Assembly (NCBI RefSeq): GCF_900110605.1
Contig: NZ_FOFI01000003.1
Span: 434,001-498,000 of the forward strand
Length of the DNA stretch: 64,000 nt
Direction of reading: 5' to 3'
Source of the DNA: Epilithonimonas lactis
GTDB taxonomy: Bacteria > Bacteroidota > Bacteroidia > Flavobacteriales > Weeksellaceae
In this document: positions 55,845 through 63,706 of the stretch, piece after piece
Numbering within the stretch: position 1 is the stretch's first letter
Layout: each line of letters starts with the position of its first letter
Translations under genes and position numbers: made by a program
The notes under the pieces: generated by a model
Seen by the model: only the letters and a program-made list of their open reading frames with translations
Database searches by the model: none
Told to the model about the DNA's origin: nothing

Positions 55845-56948
55845 ATGCACAGATTTACGATAGGTGTAGAAGAAGAATATCAAATTATAGACGCCGAAAC
55901 GCGGGATTTGGTCTCGCACGTTTCAAAAATCATCGAAGGAGGAAAAGCCGTTCTAAGTGAAAACTTAAAACACGAAATGCACGAATCTGTGGTGGAAATG
56001 GAAACTGGAATTTGTGAAAATATCCAGCAAGCGCGCCAGGAACTTACCGACCTGAGAAGACATCTTGTAAAAACCGCTCACGACCAAGGTTTGCGCGTTT
56101 CTGGTGGCGGAACTCACCCATTTTCGCACTGGAAAGACAACGTCATCACAAAAGATGCGCGTTACGACAAAATCGTGAGTGATATGGGCGATGTGGCGAG
56201 GTCCAACCTGATTTTTGGACTGCACGTTCACATCGGAATTCCAGACCGTGAAGAAGGGATTAGGATTCAAAATGTGATGCGCTACTTTTTGCCGCACGTT
56301 TACGCTTTGTCCACAAATTCCCCTTTTTGGGTTGGCAGATTGACGGGTTTCAAATCTTACAGACAAGAAGTCTTTGCTAAATTTCCAAGAACTGGATTGC
56401 CAAGTTACTTCGGAAGCGTTGCCGAATTTGATGCTTATGTGAATCTGATGGTAAAAACCGGAACGATTGACAATGCCAAAAAAATCTGGTGGGATTTAAG
56501 AGTGCATCCCTTCTACCCGACTATCGAATTCAGGATTTGTGATATGCCAATGACGATTGACGAAACTGTTTGTCTTGCGGCGATCATGCAGTCTTTGGTT
56601 GCAAAAATCTACAAAATGCACCAGCAAAATACGAGTTACAGAAGTTACAGAAGATTATTATTGACCGAAAACAAATGGCGCGCTTCTAAGGACGGAATCG
56701 ATGCACATCTGATCGACTTCGGGAAAGAAGCGAGCGTTCCTTACCGTGACCTTTTGGAAGAATTATTGGCATTCATTGATGATGTTGTTGACGATTTGGG
56801 TTGCAGAAAAGAAGTTGAATACGCGAGAGAAATTTGCAAAATGGGAACTGGCGCAGACCGACAATTGAAAGTCTTCAACGAAAGTGGCGGTGACCTTAAA
56901 AAAGTCGTGGATTATATGATCTATGAAACTGAGAAAGGATTGATTTAA
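55845..56948 (+). CDS. GCS2/YbdK-family carboxylate-amine ligase
   Basis: A 367-residue member of the glutamate-cysteine ligase 2 fold (COG2170). Marks are FTIGVEEEYQIID near the N-terminus, then HEMHESVVEMETGICENI, SGGGTHPFSHW and HVHIGIPDREEGI (read as separate motifs), and RIFDMPMT-like FRICDMPMTIDET. Members ligate an amine to a glutamate-type gamma-carboxylate or related acid. The substrate here is unknown. It is between the RimK-like ligase and the GATase genes. Confidence 0.93.
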   Translation: MHRFTIGVEEEYQIIDAETRDLVSHVSKIIEGGKAVLSENLKHEMHESVVEMETGICENIQQARQELTDLRRHLVKTAHDQGLRVSGGGTHPFSHWKDNVITKDARYDKIVSDMGDVARSNLIFGLHVHIGIPDREEGIRIQNVMRYFLPHVYALSTNSPFWVGRLTGFKSYRQEVFAKFPRTGLPSYFGSVAEFDAYVNLMVKTGTIDNAKKIWWDLRVHPFYPTIEFRICDMPMTIDETVCLAAIMQSLVAKIYKMHQQNTSYRSYRRLLLTENKWRASKDGIDAHLIDFGKEASVPYRDLLEELLAFIDDVVDDLGCRKEVEYAREICKMGTGADRQLKVFNESGGDLKKVVDYMIYETEKGLI

Positions 56949-56959
56949 TTATAAATGAT

Positions 56960-57000
56960 GAATGATTAATAATAAATGATTTTGGTATCATTAATCATTC
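56960..57000. other. Intra-cluster stem-loop
   Basis: GAATGATTAAT (56960-56970) and ATTAATCATTC (56990-57000) are 11-base perfect arms with a 19-base loop in the gap between the YbdK-like and GATase genes. There is no T-run, so it is not a typical terminator. Confidence 0.55.
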
Positions 57001-57025
57001 AAAATTAACTCAAATTTAAAATTCT

Positions 57026-57033
57026 TAATTTTG
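57026..57033 (+). promoter_or_regulatory. -7 element before the GATase gene
   Basis: TAATTTTG, 10 bases before the ATG at 57044, suggesting an internal promoter in the cluster. Confidence 0.5.
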
Positions 57034-57043
57034 TAGAAAATTT

Positions 57044-57886
57044 ATGAATATGAGTAAGAATGATGTAAGAATTGCGCTTTTGGATATGAATAACAACCAT
57101 CCGAATCAAGGGATGCGCAATATCAGAGAATTATCTCAAGCTTTTCAGGAGCAATCTGATGATCATGTTTCGGTAGAGATCTTCGACGTTCGTTACAAAA
57201 ACGAAATGCCAGATATTAATGATTTTGATATATTTCTATCTTCCGGAGGACCAGGAAATCCGCACCGTGAAGGCTATGAATGGGAAAACAAATACGCTGA
57301 TTTCCTAGACCAGATTTGGAATCACAACAAGAAAAGTGAACAGAAAAAATATGCATTTCTAATTTGTCATTCTTTCCAGTTGGCAGTGATCCATTTTGGA
57401 ATTGCGAATGTTTGCAAGAGAAAATCCTATTCTTTCGGTGTGATGCCCATCCACAAATCTGAAGAAGGCGAGAAAGAATTCCTGTTCAAAAATCTCCCCG
57501 ACCCTTTCTACGCTGTAGATTCCAGAGGTTACCAATGTATCGAACCCAATCAGGAAAAAATAGATGAGCTCGGAATGAAAGTCGTGGCTTTAGAAAAGTA
57601 CCGTCCGACAGTTCATTTGGAAAGAGCATTGATGGCGGTTCGTTTTTCTGATGAGATCTTCGGAACTCAATTTCACCCGGAAGCAGATCCAACTGGGTTT
57701 GTGAAGAATCTTGAAGACGCCAAAAATAAAACAGCAATGATAGAAACCTTCGGAATGGAAAAATATCTTGAAACCATCGATAGAATGAATGATGATGACA
57801 AGATTGTTCTGACACAAGCGCAGATCGTTCCAAGATTCTTGAAATTTGCATCTGAGCAGATCGCAAAAAATTTAGCTTACAGTTAG
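57044..57886 (+). CDS. Class I glutamine amidotransferase
   Basis: A 280-residue type 1 GATase. The triad is Cys108 (LICHSFQ), His211 and Glu213 (QFHPEAD). The usual GxCxGxQ nucleophile elbow is a variant (ICHSFQLAV), so the substrate may not be glutamine itself. Possible roles are release of ammonia for a partner ligase or hydrolysis of a gamma-glutamyl intermediate. An alternative start is the ATG at 57050. Confidence 0.88.
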   Translation: MNMSKNDVRIALLDMNNNHPNQGMRNIRELSQAFQEQSDDHVSVEIFDVRYKNEMPDINDFDIFLSSGGPGNPHREGYEWENKYADFLDQIWNHNKKSEQKKYAFLICHSFQLAVIHFGIANVCKRKSYSFGVMPIHKSEEGEKEFLFKNLPDPFYAVDSRGYQCIEPNQEKIDELGMKVVALEKYRPTVHLERALMAVRFSDEIFGTQFHPEADPTGFVKNLEDAKNKTAMIETFGMEKYLETIDRMNDDDKIVLTQAQIVPRFLKFASEQIAKNLAYS

Positions 57887-57929
57887 ATTTTAACGCAAAG
57901 TCGCAAATGTTTTTTTAAATAATAGTGAA

Positions 57930-57968
57930 GAAAGTCGCGAAGCAAAGCTCTGAAAATTTGCGACTTTC
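57930..57968. repeat. Hairpin and GCAAAGTCGC words before the last ligase
   Basis: GAAAGTCGC (57930) and GCGACTTTC (57960) are perfect 9-base arms. Nearby CGCAAAGTCGCAAATG and GCCTTTGCGAT extend a repeat family of GCAAAG/GTCGC words. It lies in the gap before the permuted ATP-grasp gene. Confidence 0.55.
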
Positions 57969-58028
57969 AACAACATACTAAATAATATTTTTCCGCCTTT
58001 GCGATAATTTAAAAATATACTTAAAACT

Positions 58029-59210
58029 ATGATTCCAAAATACAGAACTCAATTCAACAAAGAATTTTCTCAGGAAAAATATCAGAAAACAAATGAGCTA
58101 ATCATAGAGAAATGCGGTCAGGAAGCCGCGTTTCGTCTTTCTGAAAGTCCGATTTTCCTCACTAATGATTTTTGGAACAAGCTGGATGACGCTTCACAAT
58201 CCATCATTTCGCAGATCAAAAATATGTCTGATGAAGAATTAAGCAAAGCGATTCCCGACAATTGCAAAGTTCCGAATGACACTCAAAAACCACATTTCCT
58301 GGCGATAGATTTTGGGATATGTCAAGATGAAAATGGCGAGATCATTCCGCAATTGATAGAGCTGCAAGCGTTTCCAAGTTTGTTTGGATTTCAAAGGTTG
58401 TTCGAGGAAGTGATCACAGAAGTTTATCCTTTTCTTAATGATTTGAAGAAGTCACTTTCACAGGAAGAGTTTATAGAAAAATTGAAAGCTGTGATTGTGG
58501 GAGACGAGAATCCAGAGAATGTGATTTTGCTGGAAATCTATCCTGAAAAGCAAAAAACAGCTGTTGATTTTGTATTGACAGAACAACTGTTGGGAATCAA
58601 AACGGTTTGTCTGACGAAAGTTAAAAAAGAAGGCAAAAAATTATTCTACGAACAAGATGGAAAATTAATTCCGATCAATCGTATTTACAATCGAGTGATC
58701 TTTGATGAATTGGATAAGATCGAAGGATTGGAAACAGAATTTGATTTTCGTGAAGATGTAGATGTGGAATGGATCACGCATCCGAATTGGTTCTTCAAAG
58801 TTTCAAAATATATTCTTCCAAAATTGAAACACGCGTTCGTTCCGAAAAGCTATTTCCTGTCTGATTTTCCAGAAAATGAAATGCTTGAAAATTTTGTATT
58901 AAAACCACTGTTTTCTTTCGCAGGAAGCGGTGTCAATCTGAATCCTACTCAGGAGATCATTGACCAAATTGAAGACAAAGAAAATTACATCCTTCAAAGA
59001 AAAGTGACCTACGCACCACTTTTCGAAGACATCAACGGCGAATTTTCCAAAGCGGAGATCCGTTTGCTTTTTGGTTGGGATCCGAAAAAAGAAGATCCGG
59101 AGTTGTTGGTCAATCTTGTGAGAATGACGAAAGCAGCGATGGTGAATGTGGATTTTAATAAGAAAGATGCGATTTGGATCGGGAGTTCTATGGCGTTCTT
59201 TGGGAATTAA
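58029..59210 (+). CDS. ATP-grasp protein, probably circularly permuted
   Basis: A 393-residue protein. The metal-binding-like segment IELQAFPSLFGFQ (about 110-122) comes before the ATP-lysine segment FVLKPLFSFAGSGVNL (Lys292), the reverse of the standard ATP-grasp order but as in glutathionylspermidine-synthetase-like permuted enzymes. LQRKVTYAPLFEDINGEFSKAEIRLLFGW (read in parts) lies near the end of the core. It is the fourth candidate amidoligase in the cluster. The permutation is my reading of motif order. Confidence 0.78.
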   Translation: MIPKYRTQFNKEFSQEKYQKTNELIIEKCGQEAAFRLSESPIFLTNDFWNKLDDASQSIISQIKNMSDEELSKAIPDNCKVPNDTQKPHFLAIDFGICQDENGEIIPQLIELQAFPSLFGFQRLFEEVITEVYPFLNDLKKSLSQEEFIEKLKAVIVGDENPENVILLEIYPEKQKTAVDFVLTEQLLGIKTVCLTKVKKEGKKLFYEQDGKLIPINRIYNRVIFDELDKIEGLETEFDFREDVDVEWITHPNWFFKVSKYILPKLKHAFVPKSYFLSDFPENEMLENFVLKPLFSFAGSGVNLNPTQEIIDQIEDKENYILQRKVTYAPLFEDINGEFSKAEIRLLFGWDPKKEDPELLVNLVRMTKAAMVNVDFNKKDAIWIGSSMAFFGN

Positions 59211-59293
59211 TTAAATAGTTTTTATGATTGAATGATACTAAAACTATCAATTCCCCTCTGGCGTATTTTTTGACATAGCTTCTCAAAAAAACT

Positions 59294-59998
59294 ATGTTGC
59301 TAGCCAGCGATTCATTCGACCTTAAACAAATTTTACTCGGTTCCGAAGAATGGAGTTTTCTTTTGGAGACTGTTCTGAGAACGAGTATCATGTTCTTCAT
59401 CATCATCTTTGGGCTTCGACTTTTGGGGAAACGAGGTGTGAAACAACTATCTGTTTTTGAATTGGTCGTCGTGATCGGATTAGGTTCTGCGGCCGGAGAT
59501 CCAATGTTTTACAAAGATGTTGGAATCATGCCAGCCTTAGTGGTTTTCACAATGATCATCAGTCTTTACAGCATTATTACGTACATCATCAGCAAAAGTA
59601 AAAAATTCGAAAAACTGGTTGAAGGAAAGCCAATTTGTTTAATAGACCAAGGCGTTTTCTGCATACAGGATTTTAAAAAAGAAGCACTCGGCGAGGATGA
59701 ATTTTTCGCAGAATTACGACTGAAAGGTGTTTCCCATCTTGGTCAAATTGAAAAAGCAATCGAGGAAATCTCGGGTGAGATCAGCGTATTTTATTATGAG
59801 GACAAGGACGTCAAATATGGTTTGCCTATCATGCCAGATTCTTTGGACAAAGCCTTCACGATCTTTGACAGAAATTCACATTATTCCTGCACATTCTGTG
59901 GCTACACGCAGGAATTTTTAACGCACGAAAAAAGCACCTGCAAAGTGTGTGGCAAAGATGAATGGGTAAAATCTTCTAACAAAAAGAGAATTTCTTAA
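59294..59998 (+). CDS. DUF421 (YetF-like) membrane protein with zinc ribbon
   Basis: A 234-residue protein. Three N-terminal membrane helices (about 22-42, 50-70, 76-100) precede a DUF421 cytoplasmic domain (QGVFCIQDF, then FFAELRLKGV). After about residue 195 it has a C-terminal four-cysteine knuckle, CTFCGY and CKVCGK (Cys199, 202, 216, 219). The cysteine ribbon is not part of the usual DUF421 family. Role unknown. Its stop overlaps the convergent HAD gene by 4 bases. Confidence 0.88.
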   Translation: MLLASDSFDLKQILLGSEEWSFLLETVLRTSIMFFIIIFGLRLLGKRGVKQLSVFELVVVIGLGSAAGDPMFYKDVGIMPALVVFTMIISLYSIITYIISKSKKFEKLVEGKPICLIDQGVFCIQDFKKEALGEDEFFAELRLKGVSHLGQIEKAIEEISGEISVFYYEDKDVKYGLPIMPDSLDKAFTIFDRNSHYSCTFCGYTQEFLTHEKSTCKVCGKDEWVKSSNKKRIS

Positions 59999-60648
59999 AG
60001 TAGCTTCAATTGGTCAACATCCAATTCATTAAAATGATGGATGACCAAGTCTGCAGTTTCGTAATTTTGATTTTTGCTGTTGGCACTTTTGTAACCGACA
60101 CAATATATTTCTGCGCCGTTGGCCGCTAAGATTCCGTTTGTACTGTCTTCTATCACGATGCAATTGGATTTATCATTTCCTGAAAGTCGTTGCGCTTCTA
60201 TGAAAATCGCAGGATGTGGTTTCGACTCCGGGAAATCCTCACCACTTACAAGATATGAGAAGAACGGAAATAGGTCAAATCGTTTGAAAACCCTGTCAAT
60301 CGTCGTTTTAGCGGCAGACGACGCCAAGATCAATTGAAAATTCTGAGAATGAAGTTCATTGATTAAAACCTCTACACCATCCAACAATTGAAGTGCTGGA
60401 TCTGTATCGAAAAGGTCGTAAAATATGGTTCTTTTTCTTTGGATCAATTCTTCAGTTTCAGTGTCAATCCCGAAAATATCTTTGACCATTTGATAGACAT
60501 TGCGCGTAGATTTGCCAGTGAATTGGGAGAATAATTCTGCATCAACTGCAATGTTCAATTCTGCGAAATGTTGGTAGTAGGCTTTTTTGTGAAGCGGTTC
60601 TGTGTCCACTATCACACCATCCATATCAAAAATAACCGTATTTTTCAT
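59995..60648 (-). CDS. HAD-superfamily phosphatase (beta-phosphoglucomutase-like)
   Basis: A 217-residue HAD enzyme of the phosphoglycolate phosphatase/beta-PGM group. Motif I is FDMDGVIVDTEP; motif II is ILASSAA; motif III is the Lys in SKPHPAIF; motif IV is VIEDSTNG. The ATG at 60648 is preferred over a TTG two codons upstream. The substrate cannot be told. It overlaps the 3' end of the DUF421 gene by 4 bases. Confidence 0.92.
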   Translation of the reverse strand: MKNTVIFDMDGVIVDTEPLHKKAYYQHFAELNIAVDAELFSQFTGKSTRNVYQMVKDIFGIDTETEELIQRKRTIFYDLFDTDPALQLLDGVEVLINELHSQNFQLILASSAAKTTIDRVFKRFDLFPFFSYLVSGEDFPESKPHPAIFIEAQRLSGNDKSNCIVIEDSTNGILAANGAEIYCVGYKSANSKNQNYETADLVIHHFNELDVDQLKLL

Positions 60649-60749
60649 CTGCAAACTTCATTTAAAATTCGGTGCAAAAGTATGGATTCTAAAAGTTTGG
60701 TCAAATTAAAGCGCAACTAAATTCATTAATGAAAAGAGAATCAAAGAAA

Positions 60750-60777
60750 AAGGCCTAGTAAAAACTAAGCCTTTCAT
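60750..60777 (-). terminator. Terminator of the HugZ-like gene
   Basis: AAAGGCCTAGT pairs with ACTAAGCCTTT around an AAAA loop (one mismatch), just past the stop of the minus-strand gene. Confidence 0.7.
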
Positions 60778-60780
60778 TAT

Positions 60781-61311
60781 TTATTTTGTCTGGTGATTTT
60801 GGTCATTTCTATGTTCCATGATCTCAAGATTGGCATCTACAAAATAAGCACTTCCGAAACCATTCACGTACGCACCTTTCACAGGGTGAAGTGCCACTAA
60901 GATGAAATCTGTCATTTCGTTCAAAACATCTACGATTTTTCCGTGTCTCTCTTTCAATTGTCCTACCACGTTGGTCCACTCGGCAGAATCTCTTTCGATC
61001 TGAGAAGTAGAAACCTCAACAGTCAGTCTTTCTCTTGCATAAACTTGCTTTGTAGCAGACTCATCCTCGATGAACATTGCAGAAACTTTTCTACCTTCCG
61101 AAAGATTCTTCGTGTGTTTTGCCATAAAAGAAACCAGGATATAGAATTTGTTGTCAATCTCCACAAACGGCGCGTAGCTCGCATTCGGCGTTCCTTCTGC
61201 ATCTACTGTTGCCAAAGTAACGCTTAATGTTTTAGCAATTAATTCTTTTACTTTTGGTGCAACTGGTTTTGCTTGTCTTTGGGCATCTTGCGTGTGTGTA
61301 CTTTCACTCAT
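60781..61311 (-). CDS. HugZ/PNPOx-fold heme-utilisation-type protein
   Basis: A 176-residue split-barrel protein resembling HugZ heme oxygenases and pyridoxamine phosphate oxidase-like proteins. VKELIAKTLSVTLATVDAEGTPNASYAPFVE and NGFGSAYFV are matching segments (read in two parts). HugZ releases iron from heme; whether this protein degrades heme is unproven. A -7 element at 61405-61412 precedes it. Confidence 0.85.
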   Translation of the reverse strand: MSESTHTQDAQRQAKPVAPKVKELIAKTLSVTLATVDAEGTPNASYAPFVEIDNKFYILVSFMAKHTKNLSEGRKVSAMFIEDESATKQVYARERLTVEVSTSQIERDSAEWTNVVGQLKERHGKIVDVLNEMTDFILVALHPVKGAYVNGFGSAYFVDANLEIMEHRNDQNHQTK

Positions 61312-61404
61312 AATGTAAATTATTTTTAATAGATATTAATTTTAATGTTGATGAAAATCGATTAAGAAAGATAAGTTCAGTGTTTATCAGTCCTAACTAC
61401 TTTG

Positions 61405-61412
61405 CAAAAGTA
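61405..61412 (-). promoter_or_regulatory. -7 element of the HugZ-like gene
   Basis: Minus-strand TACTTTTG, giving a leader of about 90 bases. No -33 box is clear. Confidence 0.45.
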
Positions 61413-61504
61413 ACTATTTAGAATTAGAATAAATAATTTTTACTAATGTATAATTTCATATAATGGTTCCGGTTTCTTAATTTTTATATCTTAATTATAT
61501 ATTG

Positions 61505-61512
61505 TAATTTTG
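61505..61512 (+). promoter_or_regulatory. -7 element of ahcY
   Basis: TAATTTTG, 46 bases before the ahcY ATG. Confidence 0.55.
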
Positions 61513-61558
61513 CGCTTTAGTTTAAAGAACTGATTTTTAAATTTATTTCATTATAAAT

Positions 61559-62872
61559 ATGAGTACAACAACACAATACGTTCCTTATAAAGTTAAGGAT
61601 ATTTCCTTAGCAGAATGGGGAAGAAAAGAAATCACTTTGGCAGAAGCTGAGATGCCAGGTTTGATGTCTATCCGTGAAGAATTCGGACCATCTCAACCAC
61701 TTAAAGGGGCAAGAATCGCAGGATGTCTTCACATGACGATCCAGACTGCAGTTTTGATCGAGACTTTGGTAGCATTAGGAGCTGAAGTGACTTGGTCTTC
61801 TTGCAACATCTTCTCTACTCAGGACCACGCTGCTGCGGCAATCGCTGCTGCTGGAATCCCGGTTTACGCTTGGAAAGGTCTTAACGAAGAAGATTTTGAC
61901 TGGTGTATCGAGCAGACTCTTTTCTTTGGTGAAGACAGAAAACCATTGAATATGATCCTTGATGACGGTGGAGATTTGACCAATATGGTTTTTGACAGAT
62001 ACCCAGAATTCACAAAAGATATCAAAGGACTTTCTGAAGAAACCACAACTGGCGTTCACAGATTGTACGAAAGAATGAAAAACGGAACTTTGGTAATGCC
62101 TGCGATCAACGTGAATGATTCTGTTACCAAATCTAAATTTGATAACAAATATGGTTGTAAAGAATCTGCAGTAGATGCTGTAAGAAGAGCGACAGACCTT
62201 ATGCTAGCTGGAAAAAGAGTTGTAGTTTGCGGCTACGGAGACGTTGGAAAAGGAACTGCAGCTTCTTTCAGAGGTGCCGGTTCTATCGTAACTGTTACGG
62301 AAATTGATCCAATCTGTGCACTACAAGCAGCAATGGACGGATATGAAGTTAAAAGATTGGACACTGTTGTTGACAATGCTGATATCATTATCACGACAAC
62401 TGGAAACTTCAATATCGTAAAAGGAAACCATTTCCTTAAAATGAAAGATAAAGCGGTAGTTTGTAACATCGGTCACTTCGACAACGAGATTGATATGGCT
62501 TGGTTGAACGAAAACTACGGTCACACAAAATCTGAAGTGAAGCCTCAAGTTGACATCTACACCATCGAAGGTAAAGAAGTCATCATCCTTGCAGAAGGAA
62601 GATTGGTAAACCTTGGTTGCGCAACTGGCCACCCAAGTTTTGTAATGTCTAACTCATTCAGTAACCAGACTTTGGCTCAGATCGAACTTTGGACCAACTC
62701 TGCAGCTTACGGAAACGAAGTTTATATGTTGCCAAAACATTTGGACGAAAAAGTAGCAGAATTGCACCTTAAGAAATTAAGCGTAGAATTGGAAACCCTT
62801 ACACCAGAACAAGCAGATTACATCGGCGTTGACGTGAAAGGACCTTTCAAACCAGAATATTACAGATATTAA
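61559..62872 (+). CDS. ahcY: Adenosylhomocysteinase
   Basis: Converts S-adenosylhomocysteine to homocysteine and adenosine, keeping methylation reactions going. The 437-residue protein has [21 protein letters not shown], the NAD-binding [13 protein letters not shown] near residues 224-236, and the C-terminal [11 protein letters not shown] ending. The family is complete. It is a single gene with its own promoter and terminator. Confidence 0.98.
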   Translation: MSTTTQYVPYKVKDISLAEWGRKEITLAEAEMPGLMSIREEFGPSQPLKGARIAGCLHMTIQTAVLIETLVALGAEVTWSSCNIFSTQDHAAAAIAAAGIPVYAWKGLNEEDFDWCIEQTLFFGEDRKPLNMILDDGGDLTNMVFDRYPEFTKDIKGLSEETTTGVHRLYERMKNGTLVMPAINVNDSVTKSKFDNKYGCKESAVDAVRRATDLMLAGKRVVVCGYGDVGKGTAASFRGAGSIVTVTEIDPICALQAAMDGYEVKRLDTVVDNADIIITTTGNFNIVKGNHFLKMKDKAVVCNIGHFDNEIDMAWLNENYGHTKSEVKPQVDIYTIEGKEVIILAEGRLVNLGCATGHPSFVMSNSFSNQTLAQIELWTNSAAYGNEVYMLPKHLDEKVAELHLKKLSVELETLTPEQADYIGVDVKGPFKPEYYRY

Positions 62873-62916
62873 ATGCTGGAAGTCAGATATCGGAAGATGG
62901 ATGACGAAAATATACT

Positions 62917-62951
62917 AAAAACGCTTCAGAATTTTCTGGAGCGTTTTTTTA
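62917..62951 (+). terminator. Terminator of ahcY
   Basis: AAAAACGCTTCAGAA pairs with TTCTGGAGCGTTTTT, then a T-run. Confidence 0.85.
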
Positions 62952-63006
62952 TCCCCAAAACTCACAAACCATCAAACCCTCAAACTCTCCAACTCTAAAA
63001 CTCAAT

Positions 63007-63120
63007 CAGGAGCTATTTCCCGCTATCCGCTATTACTCCTCGCGCCACCGCTCTCCATCCCCAAACCCTCCAATTCTCCAACCCAACTGTGGGGTAACCG
63101 CTACTATCGGGGCTATGGGT
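63007..63120 (-). repeat. Structured intergenic repeat element, copy F
   Basis: Minus-strand arms AGCCCCGATAGTAGCGG and AGCGGATAGCGGGAAA...AGCTCC. The centre is longer and holds GT/purine-rich words; GTGGGGTAA (63089) can pair with TTACTCC and CCAC (63033-63048), with a bulge. Confidence 0.6.
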
Positions 63121-63167
63121 TTTCTCTTTTGATAGAAATTTTTCTCAACAAATTCCAACGACTTCAA

Positions 63168-63195
63168 TTGATTTATCAAAAAAAGAATATATTTG
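63168..63195 (+). promoter_or_regulatory. Promoter of yiaA
   Basis: TTG (63168-63170), 17 bases, then TATATTTG (63188-63195), 31 bases before the ATG. Confidence 0.65.
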
Positions 63196-63226
63196 ATATT
63201 ATAAAATCATTAAAAAACAAAAACTA

Positions 63227-63619
63227 ATGGCAAAACAAAAAGTATCAAACGCCTTCGTCGCGGCATCTTGGGTAGCCTTGGGCGCAGGAATGATTGGTTT
63301 CATCGTAGGACTTGCACGCGCCGAGATGGAACTGAACGAGAAAGGCTACTACTTCACCATCCTACTCTACGGCTTGTTCGCAGTCGTTTCTTTGCAGAAA
63401 GCCGTTCGTGACAAGATGGAAAATATCAAAGTGACCGACATCTATTACGGACTTTGTTGGTTCGCCACATTATCATCGATTGTTCTACTCGTGATTGGAC
63501 TGTGGAACGCCACGATTCTTCCAAGTGAAAAAGGATTTTATGCCTTTGCATTTTTGCTCGCCCTTTTCGGAGCGATTGCCGTCCAGAAAAATACGCGTGA
63601 TAATATGCTGGAAGATTAA
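63227..63619 (+). CDS. yiaA: YiaA/B two-helix-domain inner membrane protein
   Basis: A 130-residue inner-membrane protein made of two YiaAB two-helix domains, each with a hairpin of hydrophobic helices (about 10-30 and 40-58; 75-95 and 103-120). AASWVALGAGMIGFIVGL and LNEKGYYFTILLYGLFAVVSLQKAVRD are typical (read in two parts). Function is unknown. It ends before a strong bidirectional terminator. Confidence 0.9.
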   Translation: MAKQKVSNAFVAASWVALGAGMIGFIVGLARAEMELNEKGYYFTILLYGLFAVVSLQKAVRDKMENIKVTDIYYGLCWFATLSSIVLLVIGLWNATILPSEKGFYAFAFLLALFGAIAVQKNTRDNMLED

Positions 63620-63650
63620 ATTCTAATTATTCTCATCAAACTTCAGAAAT

Positions 63651-63687
63651 AATTAAAGCCTTCAAAATTGAAGGCTTTAATTATTTA
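63651..63687. terminator. Bidirectional terminator, yiaA / T9SS cargo
   Basis: AATTAAAGCCTTC and GAAGGCTTTAATT flank AAAATT, with A/T runs on both sides between the convergent genes. Confidence 0.85.
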
Positions 63688-63706
63688 AATTATCGAAAAG
63701 GAAAAT

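Larger units (their letters stand above)
62873..63226. other. Intergenic region, ahcY / yiaA
   Basis: A 354-base gap. It holds GGAAGTCAGA words, the ahcY terminator (62917-62951), AAACCCTCAAACTC words (62956-63003), repeat element copy F (63007-63120) and the yiaA promoter (63168-63195). No ORF is seen. Confidence 0.7.

Noticed and set aside
60649-60654. TTG start of the HAD gene
   Set aside because: An ATG two codons downstream begins exactly at the usual N-terminus, MKNTVIFDMDG.
61513-61558. SAH riboswitch in front of ahcY
   Set aside because: The leader between the -7 element and ATG is only about 46 bases and has no recognisable aptamer fold.
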